Source: an uncultured Rhodospirillales bacterium (lineage in GTDB: Bacteria > Pseudomonadota > Alphaproteobacteria > Acetobacterales > Acetobacteraceae). Taken from it: DNA of 33,101 nucleotides. Positions 11,311-19,222 of this stretch are shown here, piece by piece; the first letter of the stretch is position 1; every line of letters begins with the position of its first letter. The notes under the pieces were generated by a model. That model ran no database searches and was not told where the DNA came from. It saw only the letters and a list, made by a program, of their open reading frames with translations. Location: contig CAIPHQ010000503.1 of NCBI GenBank assembly GCA_903864895.1, forward strand, positions 1 through 33,101, given 5' to 3'. A program made the position numbers and the translations under genes.

Positions 11311-11943
11311 TCAACCGCGCGGTGACACGCAGACCGCGTTGATCAGATCCTTGACGGCCAGAACCTCGGGCCGGCTGACTTCATGGCCGCGCCCCGGATA
11401 GATGTGCAAATCCACACTGGCCCCGGCCCGGGTGAAAAATTCGGCGGTTTCACGGGCGCGTTCCTCGGGGATGAACTCATCCACATTGCTGCCGGTGATC
11501 AACACCGGCATGCCACCAAGCCCGCCCACATCCGGCCAGACCGTGCCCGGGCGCCCAATCAGCCCGCCGGTCAGCACCACAAGCCCGCCATAGCGGCGCG
11601 GGTGGCGGCGCACCTGTTCGGTGGCCACGCAGGCGCCCTGCGAGAAACCAAGGATCACGATGCGCCCGGCAGGCATGCCGCCCGCAATCGCACCCGCGAC
11701 AATCGCCTCCACCCGTTCGATGGTCTGGCTCAACCACGGCTCATTTTCGGCCGGCGGCGCCATGAAGCGTTTGGGATACCACGTGCGATCGGGCGCCGCT
11801 GGCAGCACGCAGCGCAGATCGGGGCGCGTCGCCGGGCGGGTATTGAGTGCGATGGATTTCGGCGTTTGGCCGCGCCCATGCAGCATGACCGCCAGCGCGC
11901 TCGCATCCGCGAGGCTTGGGCCGAGTGTGACGTGTTCTTCCAT
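11311..11943 (-). CDS. Alpha/beta hydrolase, phospholipase/carboxylesterase type (MhqD-like)
   Basis: A 210-residue serine hydrolase of the carboxylesterase/thioesterase (YpfH/MhqD-like) group. The catalytic triad is visible as Ser101 in the nucleophile elbow GFSQGA, Asp155 in GSNVDEFIP and His187 in GRGHEV. The oxyanion-type LHGRG lies near residue 22. I place the start at ATG 11943, 55 bp after the stop of the dioxygenase gene. The longer frame upstream reads Arg/Ser-rich shadow sequence overlapping that gene. With the ring-cleaving dioxygenase it forms the pair known from Firmicutes mhqO/mhqD quinone-stress genes, so processing of ring-cleavage or quinone adducts is a reasonable inference. 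Confidence 0.88.
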   Translation of the reverse strand: MEEHVTLGPSLADASALAVMLHGRGQTPKSIALNTRPATRPDLRCVLPAAPDRTWYPKRFMAPPAENEPWLSQTIERVEAIVAGAIAGGMPAGRIVILGFSQGACVATEQVRRHPRRYGGLVVLTGGLIGRPGTVWPDVGGLGGMPVLITGSNVDEFIPEERARETAEFFTRAGASVDLHIYPGRGHEVSRPEVLAVKDLINAVCVSPRG

Positions 11944-11998
11944 ATGCGCTCGCGCGGCCGGACGGATTGGCCCCGCCCGGCGCGGTCCTTCAGTCTGT

Positions 11999-12967
11999 TC
12001 AGCCGCCAGCGTAATGCGGGACGCGGATCGGCTCCAAGGGGGCGATGATCTCGGCCCGGCGCGGCTCGAACCACGGCGGCAGCAGCAGTTTCTCGCCCAG
12101 ATGCTCCTTCGGCTCATCGATGGCGAAGCCGATGTCGGACGTGGCGATTTCCACCAGCACCCCGCCCGGAGAACGGCAGTAGATGGAGTGGAAGTAGTTG
12201 CGATCCTTGATCTCGGACACGTCGGTGAAGCCCATGCCCTCCAGATGCGCCTTGATGGCGGTCTGCTCGGTCTCGGTGGGCACCGCCAACGCCACGTGAT
12301 GCACCAGGCCCTGCGCGAACCGCCACGAACCCTGCGGCATGTCCGGCTGTTCGACGATGTCCAGCAGTTTGGCGGCCCCGCCGCCCGCGATGGCGTAGCG
12401 CGTCACGGCCCCCTCGGTGCCGACATTGCTGAAGCCCAGACCGTCCGTCAGGAAGCGGCCCATCTCCTCGCCCTCACGTACGGCCATGGAGACGCTGTGG
12501 AAGCCGCGCGCAGCAACGTCTGCCGAGATGTCCGCGGTGGTCCACGGCGCACGGCTGTCGGCGGCATCCTCGATCACCTCAAACCCCAGCCCCGCCGGAT
12601 GGGTGAACGCCAGCCGTTTCTGGCCGAACCGCTCGCCCGCCACCCCGTCCGAGCAGCCCATGCGCTTGAACCGCTCGGCCCAGAACGCTGCCGCGCCCTT
12701 GGGCACCGAAAACGCAGTGTTCTGCACCTGCCCGGAGCCGCGCTTGCCGGTCAGCCCGGCCTGCCGGAACGGGAACGTGGTCATCACGCTGCCGATCTCG
12801 GCGTTCGCGTTGGCGTAGTACAGGTGGTAGATCGGCGCGGTGCCGTCAAACAGCACGGTCTGCTTGACCATGCGCAGCCCCACCGCCTGCGTGAAGAAGT
12901 CGATATCCTCCTGCGCGCCCGCCACACCGCTGGTGACGTGATGAAGGCCGGTGATGCCAAAATCCAT
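11999..12967 (-). CDS. Ring-cleaving dioxygenase of the vicinal oxygen chelate fold (MhqO-like)
   Basis: A 322-residue protein built of two glyoxalase/VOC modules. The start GITGLHHVTSG and the second module GLVHHVALAVP carry the paired histidines (about 9-10 and 223-224). LVEIATSDIGF supplies Glu273, giving the usual 2-His-1-carboxylate Fe(II) site. The ending with LLLPPWFEPRRAEI is characteristic of the LinE/MhqO-type dioxygenases. Predicted role: extradiol cleavage of hydroquinone-type compounds, or protection from quinones. It is the first gene of a two-gene minus-strand unit with the hydrolase and is divergent from the deacetylase gene across a 79-bp gap. Confidence 0.9.
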   Translation of the reverse strand: MDFGITGLHHVTSGVAGAQEDIDFFTQAVGLRMVKQTVLFDGTAPIYHLYYANANAEIGSVMTTFPFRQAGLTGKRGSGQVQNTAFSVPKGAAAFWAERFKRMGCSDGVAGERFGQKRLAFTHPAGLGFEVIEDAADSRAPWTTADISADVAARGFHSVSMAVREGEEMGRFLTDGLGFSNVGTEGAVTRYAIAGGGAAKLLDIVEQPDMPQGSWRFAQGLVHHVALAVPTETEQTAIKAHLEGMGFTDVSEIKDRNYFHSIYCRSPGGVLVEIATSDIGFAIDEPKEHLGEKLLLPPWFEPRRAEIIAPLEPIRVPHYAGG

Positions 12968-13046
12968 GTTGCGTTCTCCTGCCCGAGGTATCAGGTGGGC
13001 ACTGGCCGCCCGCCGGGTTTTGTGTTTGTGGCGCTAAGGTTCGACA

Positions 13047-13739
13047 ATGAACAATGATGGACGGCCACACGCGCCTGTCAATGTCCTTCCCCGCCGCATC
13101 AGCCTCAGTTTCGACAACGGCCCCGAACCGGGCGTGACCGGCGCTGTGCTGGACATATTACGTGCCCGCGGCGTACCTGCGGCATTCTTTGTGATCGGCC
13201 GCAAACTCGCGGCACACGGCGGGCGGGATCTGGTGGCGCGGGCGCGGGCGGAGGGGCATGTGGTGGGCAACCACACGCTGACCCATTCCACGCCGCTGGG
13301 CCTGCTGCCACACGCCGAATCGGTGGCCGAAATCGCCGAGACCCAGACGCTGCTGGGACCGCTGGCACCGGAGCGTCTGTTCCGCCCCTACGGCGTGCAG
13401 GGCCGAATTGGGCCGCATTTGCTCAGCCCGGCGGCGCGCGACCATCTGCGGGCCACGGGTGCGACCTGCGTGCTGTGGAACGCGCTGCCGCGTGACTGGC
13501 TGGACCCGGAGGGCTGGGTCGCCACGGCGCTGGCGCAGTGCGAGGCCTCGCCCTGGCCGTTGATGGTGCTGCACGACATTCCCGGCGGGGCCATGCGGCA
13601 TCTGCCGCTGTTTCTGGACACGCTGCTGGCGCAGGGCTGGCGCTTTACGCAGCACCTGCCGCCCGATTGCCTGCCCATCCGCGCGGGCGTGGCCCAACCC
13701 GGGCTGGAAGCTTTTGTGAGCGAGCCAGCCCATGACTGA
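13047..13739 (+). CDS. Polysaccharide deacetylase (NodB) family protein
   Basis: A 230-residue NodB-homology (CE4) protein without a signal peptide or membrane segment. Motif 1 is SFDNGP with the catalytic-type Asp23, but Asn24 stands where metal-binding Asp is usual. Motif 2 is NHTLTH with His76 and His80, motif 3 is FRPYG (Arg113), and a motif 5-like LHD follows around 174. Such a D-to-N variant may still bind metal weakly or act on another substrate. ATG 13047 has AAGG upstream. The stop overlaps the following GT4 gene by 8 bp, so the two are translationally coupled and probably act on the same glycan or lipid-linked sugar. Confidence 0.88.
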   Translation: MNNDGRPHAPVNVLPRRISLSFDNGPEPGVTGAVLDILRARGVPAAFFVIGRKLAAHGGRDLVARARAEGHVVGNHTLTHSTPLGLLPHAESVAEIAETQTLLGPLAPERLFRPYGVQGRIGPHLLSPAARDHLRATGATCVLWNALPRDWLDPEGWVATALAQCEASPWPLMVLHDIPGGAMRHLPLFLDTLLAQGWRFTQHLPPDCLPIRAGVAQPGLEAFVSEPAHD

Positions 13740-14841
13740 CCCGGCGCGCAATATTCTGATCTACCGCGACGATCTGCTGCCGAAATCGGAAGTGGAGTTC
13801 ATGCGGCGGCAATACATGTCGTTTGACGCGCTGCGCCCGCTTTGGGTGGGGCGGCGGGTGCGCCCGTGGCTGGACCAGACGGCATTTCCCATCGGCGCGC
13901 AGTTTGCGGGCATGGCCGGGCTTGGCTTCAAACTGACCGGCCATGTGCCCGGTCTGGCCGGGCTGCGCGCGCTCTCACCGGCGCTGGTCCATGCCCAGTT
14001 TGGCCGTGGCGGCGCGCTGGCACTGCCGCTGGCCGAACGGTTGGGCGTGCCTTTGGCGGTCACGTTTCACGGCGGCGATGTCTACAAGGGCTCGCACTAC
14101 CGCAGCTTCCCCATCCCTGCCCTGTTCCGGCTGCGGATGGCGCGGCTGATGGATTATGCCGGGCTGTTCATCTGTGTGTCCGAAGCGGTGCGCCGCAAAC
14201 TGGTGGCGCGCGGCTTCCCGGAAGCCAAAACGGTCGTGGTGCATATCGGCGCGGACCGGATTGAACCGGCACCGCGCGGCGATGCCGGGGCAGGCGTGTT
14301 GTTTGTGGGCCGCTTTGTGGAAATGAAGGGGCTGGACGTGCTGGCCGATGCCATCATCCGCCTACGCGCAGGCGGATCGGCGGAGCGATTCACACTGATC
14401 GGCCATGGCCCGGACCACGCGCGCGTGGCCGCCCGGCTTGCGGGCATCCAAGGCGTGGACCTGCCGGGCTGGCAGGCCCCGGAGGCGGTACGTGCCGCGA
14501 TGCGGGCGGCGCGCATGGTGGTGATCCCGAGCATCATCGCCCGCTCGGGTGAGGCTGAGGGGCTGCCATCGGTGGCTGTCGAGGCCATGGGGCAAGGCGT
14601 TCCTGTCATCGCCTCCAGCGACGCAGGTCTGGACGGCGTGATTGCATCGGGCCGCAACGGGCTTTTGTTCCAATCCCGGCATGACACCGAACTTGCGGGC
14701 CATATCGCGGCGCTGTCGGCTGACCCGGCACAGGCAATGGCGTTGGGCGAGGCCGGGCGGCAGACGGCGGCAGCCGATTTCAATGCGGCGCGGCAATCGG
14801 CGCAGTTACAGCGCCTGCTGTTGAACATGAATCGAAATTGA
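13732..14841 (+). CDS. Glycosyltransferase family 4 protein
   Basis: A 369-residue GT-B glycosyltransferase (retaining, GT4). The N-terminal acceptor domain contains HAQFGRGG and VTFHGGDVYKG. The C-terminal domain has GVLFVGRFVEMKGLDVL and the E-x7-E nucleotide-sugar motif in SGEAEGLPSVAVEAMGQG, followed by PVIASSDAGLDGVI. It starts inside the last codons of the deacetylase gene (8-bp overlap). The combination of a deacetylase and a GT4 transferase suggests modification of a surface polysaccharide or glycolipid. The donor and acceptor are unknown. A non-coding stretch of more than 500 bp follows. Confidence 0.93.
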   Translation: MTDPARNILIYRDDLLPKSEVEFMRRQYMSFDALRPLWVGRRVRPWLDQTAFPIGAQFAGMAGLGFKLTGHVPGLAGLRALSPALVHAQFGRGGALALPLAERLGVPLAVTFHGGDVYKGSHYRSFPIPALFRLRMARLMDYAGLFICVSEAVRRKLVARGFPEAKTVVVHIGADRIEPAPRGDAGAGVLFVGRFVEMKGLDVLADAIIRLRAGGSAERFTLIGHGPDHARVAARLAGIQGVDLPGWQAPEAVRAAMRAARMVVIPSIIARSGEAEGLPSVAVEAMGQGVPVIASSDAGLDGVIASGRNGLLFQSRHDTELAGHIAALSADPAQAMALGEAGRQTAAADFNAARQSAQLQRLLLNMNRN

Positions 14842-15395
14842 ACGCATCCGAGTCGCAGCCATTCATCGCGAATTTCACCCGGGCAGGCGCAAAACACCGA
14901 ATTGCGGTTGTGGAGTCAGGTCTCCGATGCGCCTGCTATGCTGATTGGTCCGTCAATATCCGCTGCTTGTGGCGATGCAACATGCTGATGCAGATTGGAA
15001 CGCCCGCCGAAATGCCAAATACCCCCGACCCGTATCGGCAAAATCCCCACCACATTGACGAAATTTTTGCGCTGAAACTTTTTGTTATCGGGAAATGATT
15101 GCATGGATTTCATCACCAGATCACGCATTAGTGCTTGCGCTGACATGGTATCGGCGGTTTGTTTCGCGCCGTGCCGCCGCTCACCATCGTCATCCCGAAT
15201 TTTCGCAACAACTTTGGACTTGGCAAGGCTTTGTTAAGCCTGTATCGCACGAATCGCGCTGGGGCAAATTACTTGCCAGCGCGTTCCCTCGCCAACTCCG
15301 CCGCCATCGCGCGAAGGATTCGGCCTGCGGCGCGTTGCCCGTCTTGCCCGTCACACATGCAATATCGGAACACAAGCTTGACCGAAAGACAGCAG
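14842..15395 (+). other. 554-bp non-coding region with lower GC
   Basis: No supported gene on either strand. The composition is clearly more A/T-rich than the surroundings, with runs such as AAATTTTT near 15061 and GAAACTTTTT near 15074. The frame leading into the downstream coiled-coil gene is open from 15159 but has no ribosome-binding site or conserved composition. A promoter-like pair with a dyad in its spacer lies at 15220-15248. This is probably the regulatory leader of the coiled-coil gene and possibly of the lut operon. Confidence 0.5.
15220..15248 (+). promoter_or_regulatory. Candidate promoter with a dyad in the spacer
   Basis: TTGGCA (15220-15225), a 17-bp spacer and TATCGC (15243-15248) resemble a sigma-70 promoter with a weak -10. 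The spacer holds a perfect 6-bp inverted repeat AGGCTT-TGTT-AAGCCT (15226-15241), well placed for a regulator. It would give a leader of about 140 nt before the ATG at 15396. The box matches are weak, so this is a suggestion only. Confidence 0.28.
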
Positions 15396-16307
15396 ATGCC
15401 GCAAGGAGAAGACAATTCTTCTGAGTCCGCTCAGACAGATCCCGGGTCGTTGCACGACGCCGAACGCAAGATGCGGGAGGCACTTCTGGGAATGGGCGGC
15501 CGGCGGGAAACGGCAGCGCCCCGCCAGCACAGCGATAGCCCGCGCCAGACCTCACACCGCCAGAGCGGTGAGCGCGCCTCGGCCTCCGGCTCGGGTCACC
15601 GGCACCGTTTCGTGCAGGATGGCGAAGTACCTGTGGTGATGGTCACCAATACCAATGCCGCCAGCAGCCCCACCGGAGCCGCCCGCGCCAGCGAAACCCG
15701 CGCCAGCCGTCAGGCCCCCACCGCCGCCGACCTGAATGCCGAACGCGGTGCGCGGGAGCGGACAGAACGCGCATTGCAACAGGCGCAGGCCGTGATCCGC
15801 GATCTGGAAACCAAGCTCGCGCACGCCGAAATGGCCCGCACGGACGCCCAGAACGCCGCCAAGACCGCCAAGGAAGGTCTTGCCACGCTGCGCGCCCAAT
15901 CGGTCAACGAAGTCGCCCGGTTGAACGGGTTGCTGGCCGACGAACGCAGCGCGCGGCAGAAGCTGGAACTGCGGATTGAACGCGCGCAGGGCAGCACAAC
16001 GGCCAGCGTGGCGGCGCCAGCCGCCGAGCCGCGTGTGAAGCGCGCCTATACCAAGCGCAAGCGCTACCCGCTGGCGGACGCCACCGAAATGGCGGGCGGC
16101 ATCGTGCAGACCACACCGGCCGCGCAGAAGCTGACCGAGACGGTGGCCGAGCCGGTGGACGAACTCGTCACCGATGACGTGGCCGAATTTGTGGCACCTG
16201 CGCCGCGCCAGCCCCGCGCCAAGCGCGTGGCCGAACCGAAGCCGCCCAAGGTGAAGCGTGAGCCGGAGCCGAAGCCTGTGAAGTGGTGGGTCAAGCCGCG
16301 CACGTAA
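15396..16307 (+). CDS. Basic coiled-coil protein of unknown function
   Basis: A 303-residue protein I do not recognise. Residues 1-70 are polar low-complexity sequence (Ser, Gln, Arg, His). Residues 71-84 form a short hydrophobic block RFVQDGEVPVVMV. Residues 110-198 are a long Ala/Glu/Arg/Gln heptad-rich coiled coil. Residues 212-224 are strongly basic (VKRAYTKRKRYP). The C-terminus is Pro/Lys/Arg-rich and ends VKWWVKPRT. There is no signal peptide or membrane segment. The basic clusters suggest nucleic-acid or polyanion binding, which is inference. I chose ATG 15396 because composition typical of the protein begins there; the ribosome-binding site is weak. It ends only 12 bp before lutA, so read-through into the lut genes is likely. 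Confidence 0.7.
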   Translation: MPQGEDNSSESAQTDPGSLHDAERKMREALLGMGGRRETAAPRQHSDSPRQTSHRQSGERASASGSGHRHRFVQDGEVPVVMVTNTNAASSPTGAARASETRASRQAPTAADLNAERGARERTERALQQAQAVIRDLETKLAHAEMARTDAQNAAKTAKEGLATLRAQSVNEVARLNGLLADERSARQKLELRIERAQGSTTASVAAPAAEPRVKRAYTKRKRYPLADATEMAGGIVQTTPAAQKLTETVAEPVDELVTDDVAEFVAPAPRQPRAKRVAEPKPPKVKREPEPKPVKWWVKPRT

Positions 16308-16319
16308 TCTTCGCCACCG

Positions 16320-17072
16320 ATGCCTCGTGTTGCGCTGTTCGTAACCTGTCTGGTTGACGCGATGCGCCCGCAAATTGGTTTTGCGGCGCTCGCGTTACTG
16401 GAACAGGCCGGTTGTACCGTCGAAGTTCCGGCGGTGCAGACCTGTTGCGGCCAGCCTGCCGCCAATGCGGGCGATGCCGGCGGCGCGCGGCGGATTGCCC
16501 GGCAGGTCATCACCGCGTTCGAGGGCTTCGACTACGTTGTCGCCCCGTCCGGGTCCTGCGCTGCCACCATCAAGGTGCAGTATCCCGAGTTGTTTGCCCG
16601 CGAACCGGCCATGCACGCCAGCGCCATGGCGCTGGCGGGCAAGACCCATGAATTGCTGAGTTTCCTGTGGGACATCCGGCACTGGCAGCCACAGGGCGTG
16701 GCGCTGGCTGCCAGTGCGGCCTACCACGATTCCTGCTCGGGCCTGCGCGAACTGGGCATTCAGGCGCAACCGCGCCGGATGCTGGGCAAGGTCGATGGGC
16801 TGGAACTCCGCCCGCTGGAGGGCAGCACCGTCTGCTGCGGTTTCGGCGGCACGTTCTGCGTGAAATACCCTGCCATTTCCAACGCCATCGCCGATGACAA
16901 GGCGCGCGCCATCGAAGCCACCGGGGCGGAAATTCTGCTGGGCGGCGATCTTGGCTGCCTGATGAACATGGCGGGCAAACTGCACCGGCGCGGGGCCGCC
17001 ACGCGCAGTTTCCATGCCGCCGAAGTGCTGGCCGGCATGGCGGACGGCCCGGCCATCGGTGAGACTGCCTGA
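16320..17072 (+). CDS. lutA: Lactate utilization protein A, Fe-S oxidoreductase subunit
   Basis: Subunit of the LutABC L-lactate oxidation complex, which yields pyruvate and passes electrons through Fe-S clusters. The 250-residue protein has two CCG domains: TCCGQPAANAG (Cys42-43, with Cys10 and Cys80) and VCCGFGGTFCVK (Cys172-173 and Cys180, with Cys139 in HDSCSG). These cysteine sets bind the heterodisulfide reductase-type clusters of the family. The length is normal. It is the first lut gene. Its TGA is directly followed by the lutB ATG without a spacer, and only 12 bp separate it from the coiled-coil gene upstream. Confidence 0.94.
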   Translation: MPRVALFVTCLVDAMRPQIGFAALALLEQAGCTVEVPAVQTCCGQPAANAGDAGGARRIARQVITAFEGFDYVVAPSGSCAATIKVQYPELFAREPAMHASAMALAGKTHELLSFLWDIRHWQPQGVALAASAAYHDSCSGLRELGIQAQPRRMLGKVDGLELRPLEGSTVCCGFGGTFCVKYPAISNAIADDKARAIEATGAEILLGGDLGCLMNMAGKLHRRGAATRSFHAAEVLAGMADGPAIGETA

Positions 17073-18485
17073 ATGCGCCCCAATCTGCCGCCGTTTCAGG
17101 AGCGCGCCGGGGCGGCGCTGCGCGACAAGACGCTGAAACTGGCCATCGACCGCACCACCGGCACCGCCGAGCGCAACCGCGCGGTGGCGGTGGCGGCATG
17201 GCCCGAGTTTCAATCCGCCCGCGACCTTGGCCGCGATATCCGCGCGCATGTGGTCAACAATATCGACCATTATCTTGTCGAATTCGAACGCAACGCCGTG
17301 GCCTCCGGCGCCGCCGTGCATTGGGCGGCCACGGCGGATGAAGCCTGCCAGATCGTCGTCGAAATCTGCCGCAAGGCCGGGGCAAAATCCGTCACGCGGT
17401 CAAAATCGATGCTGGGTGAGGAAATCGGCCTGCCGCACGCGCTGGAAGCAGCGAAGATCGAACGCGTGGAAACCGATCTGGCCGAGCACATCATCCAGTT
17501 GGCGGGCGACCCGCCGAGCCACATCGTCTGGCCCGCGCTGCACAAGACCCGCGAGCAGGTGAAGGAATTATTCGCCGCCAGCCACCGCGACCCCGGTGCG
17601 ATGGAAGACGTGGAGGCGATGGTGCAGGCCGCGCGGCGGGAGTTGCGGGCCAAGTTCATGGCCGCCGATGTTGGAATATCGGGGGCCAATTTTCTGGTGG
17701 CCGACACCGGCTCGGTCTGCACCGTGACCAACGAGGGCAACGCCGAACTCACCACCACGCCGCCGCGCGTGCATATCGTCACCGCCGGCATCGAAAAGCT
17801 GGTGCCCAGCACCGCGCATGCCATGGCCCTGCTGCGCCTGCTGGTGCGCTCGGCCACCGGGGCGGAACTGACGCAGTACACGACGTTCCACACCGGCCCG
17901 AAACGGCCCGGCGACCGGGACGGGCCGGACGAATTTCATATCGTATTAGTCGATAACGGCCGCACCAAAATGCTCGGGGACGGGCTGGCCGAGATGCTGC
18001 GCTGCATCCGCTGCGGCGCGTGCCTCAACCATTGCGTGGTGTACCGGCATATCGGCGGCCACGCCTATGGTGGCACCTATCCCGGCCCGATGGGCTCGGT
18101 GCTGACCCCTTCGCTGGACGGCCTGCCCGCCTCGCGCGATCTGGCACATGCCTGCACGCTGAACGGCAGTTGTCAGGAAGTCTGCCCGGTGAAAATCCCG
18201 CTGCCCACGCTGTTGCGCGGCTGGCGCGACCGCAGTTGGCGTGAGGGGCTGGAACCGCGCTCGGTGCGCCGCGCGCTATGGGCATGGAAGTTCGTCGCCA
18301 CCCGCCCGGCGCTGTATCGCGCCGTCAGCGCATTCGCGGTGCTGGGCATGCAACTGTTTGCCAAGCGCGGCTGGATTGAATCGATGCCGCTGGCCGGGGG
18401 CTGGACCGCGCATCGCGGCCTGCCCGCACCGGCTTCCAGCACGTTCATGCAGCAATATCAGGCGCGCAAGCGCGCTGCCAAATGA
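17073..18485 (+). CDS. lutB: Lactate utilization protein B, 4Fe-4S electron carrier
   Basis: Electron-transfer subunit of the LutABC lactate oxidation system. The 470-residue protein has an N-terminal LUD domain (about 60-300, including VADTGSVCTVTNEGN) and a ferredoxin-like region. The first cluster motif is complete: C311-x2-C314-x2-C317-x3-C321. The second reads ACTLNGSCQEVCPVKIPLP with Cys361, Cys367 and Cys371, but Asn364 stands where many homologues have the first Cys of C-x2-C-x3-CP. The C-terminal domain (about 380-470) has the usual WAWKF and SMPLAGGWT segments. The ATG abuts the lutA stop, and the end overlaps lutC by 4 bp (ATGA). Confidence 0.94.
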   Translation: MRPNLPPFQERAGAALRDKTLKLAIDRTTGTAERNRAVAVAAWPEFQSARDLGRDIRAHVVNNIDHYLVEFERNAVASGAAVHWAATADEACQIVVEICRKAGAKSVTRSKSMLGEEIGLPHALEAAKIERVETDLAEHIIQLAGDPPSHIVWPALHKTREQVKELFAASHRDPGAMEDVEAMVQAARRELRAKFMAADVGISGANFLVADTGSVCTVTNEGNAELTTTPPRVHIVTAGIEKLVPSTAHAMALLRLLVRSATGAELTQYTTFHTGPKRPGDRDGPDEFHIVLVDNGRTKMLGDGLAEMLRCIRCGACLNHCVVYRHIGGHAYGGTYPGPMGSVLTPSLDGLPASRDLAHACTLNGSCQEVCPVKIPLPTLLRGWRDRSWREGLEPRSVRRALWAWKFVATRPALYRAVSAFAVLGMQLFAKRGWIESMPLAGGWTAHRGLPAPASSTFMQQYQARKRAAK

Positions 18486-19132
18486 GCCGCGAGCGCATCC
18501 TCGCCGCCGCCCGCGCCGCCCTGGGCCGTACCGCGCCGCCCGATGCGGCCGCCATCCGTGCCGAGGCCGCAACCCTGCTGGCCGGGCCGGATCGCGGCCG
18601 CCCGCCGCGCACCGGCACACTCACCGAGCGGTTCATCGAGCGCCTGACCCACCCCAAGGTGGGCGGCACCGTGGAGCAGGTGGCAATGCTGACCGATCTG
18701 CCGCGCGCGGTGCGCGCCTATTTGTCCACCAACGCCCTGCCCGCCCGCATCGCCGTGCAGCCCGAACCGCGCTTGCAGGCGCTGGACTGGTCCGGGATCG
18801 CCACGCATGACGGCGTGGCAACGGATGAAATTCTGGCCGTGGCGCTGGCCGATTGCGGCATCGCCGAATCCGGCTCGCTGGTGTTCCACTCCGCCCCCAC
18901 CTCGCCCACGCTGTTCTCGTTCCTGCCGCTGCATCACATCGTGGCGTTGGATACAAGCAAGTTGCTGGAATGGCTGGAGGATTACGCCACCGCCTACACC
19001 GCAGCCGGGCAGGCGCAGCCGCGCAACGTGAACATCATCACGGGGGCCAGCGGCACCACCGACATCGAAGGCCGCCTTGTGCGCGGGGCGCATGGGCCGG
19101 GGTTCCTGCACGTGGTGCTGTTTGGCGGCTGA
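18482..19132 (+). CDS. lutC: Lactate utilization protein C (LUD domain)
   Basis: The third LutABC component, a 216-residue LUD-domain protein. Characteristic pieces are DCGIAESGSLVFHSAPTSP (about 118-137), LPLHHIVALD and the C-terminal GASGTTDIEGRLVRGAHGP, followed by the usual strand LHVVLFGG. The start ATG overlaps the lutB stop (ATGA), which indicates translational coupling. The biochemical role of LutC within the complex is not settled. No lactate permease or FadR/LutR-type regulator gene lies next to the operon here. Confidence 0.93.
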   Translation: MSRERILAAARAALGRTAPPDAAAIRAEAATLLAGPDRGRPPRTGTLTERFIERLTHPKVGGTVEQVAMLTDLPRAVRAYLSTNALPARIAVQPEPRLQALDWSGIATHDGVATDEILAVALADCGIAESGSLVFHSAPTSPTLFSFLPLHHIVALDTSKLLEWLEDYATAYTAAGQAQPRNVNIITGASGTTDIEGRLVRGAHGPGFLHVVLFGG

Positions 19133-19222
19133 ACCCGCCACCCATTCATCCGGCCCCCCTGCCGCAGACGCCCGGGCACGCCATGTGGCATGGTGCAGCG
19201 CCGCGCGGTGGAGAAGCTTTCA

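Noticed and set aside
11944-12117. Upstream extension of the hydrolase frame
   Set aside because: Ser/Arg-rich shadow of the dioxygenase 3' end; ATG 11943 gives the normal family length.
14838-15146. Small reading frames on both strands in the gap after the GT4 gene
   Set aside because: No start signals, Cys/Trp-rich random composition and no coding-like third-position bias.
15159-15395. N-terminal extension of the coiled-coil gene containing a stretch like a GT2 glycosyltransferase start (LTIVIPNF, then KALLSLY)
   Set aside because: The likeness is limited to about 20 residues, is followed by Arg/Ala/Cys-rich sequence with no further glycosyltransferase motifs, and has no ribosome-binding site. 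It could be a relic but is probably chance.
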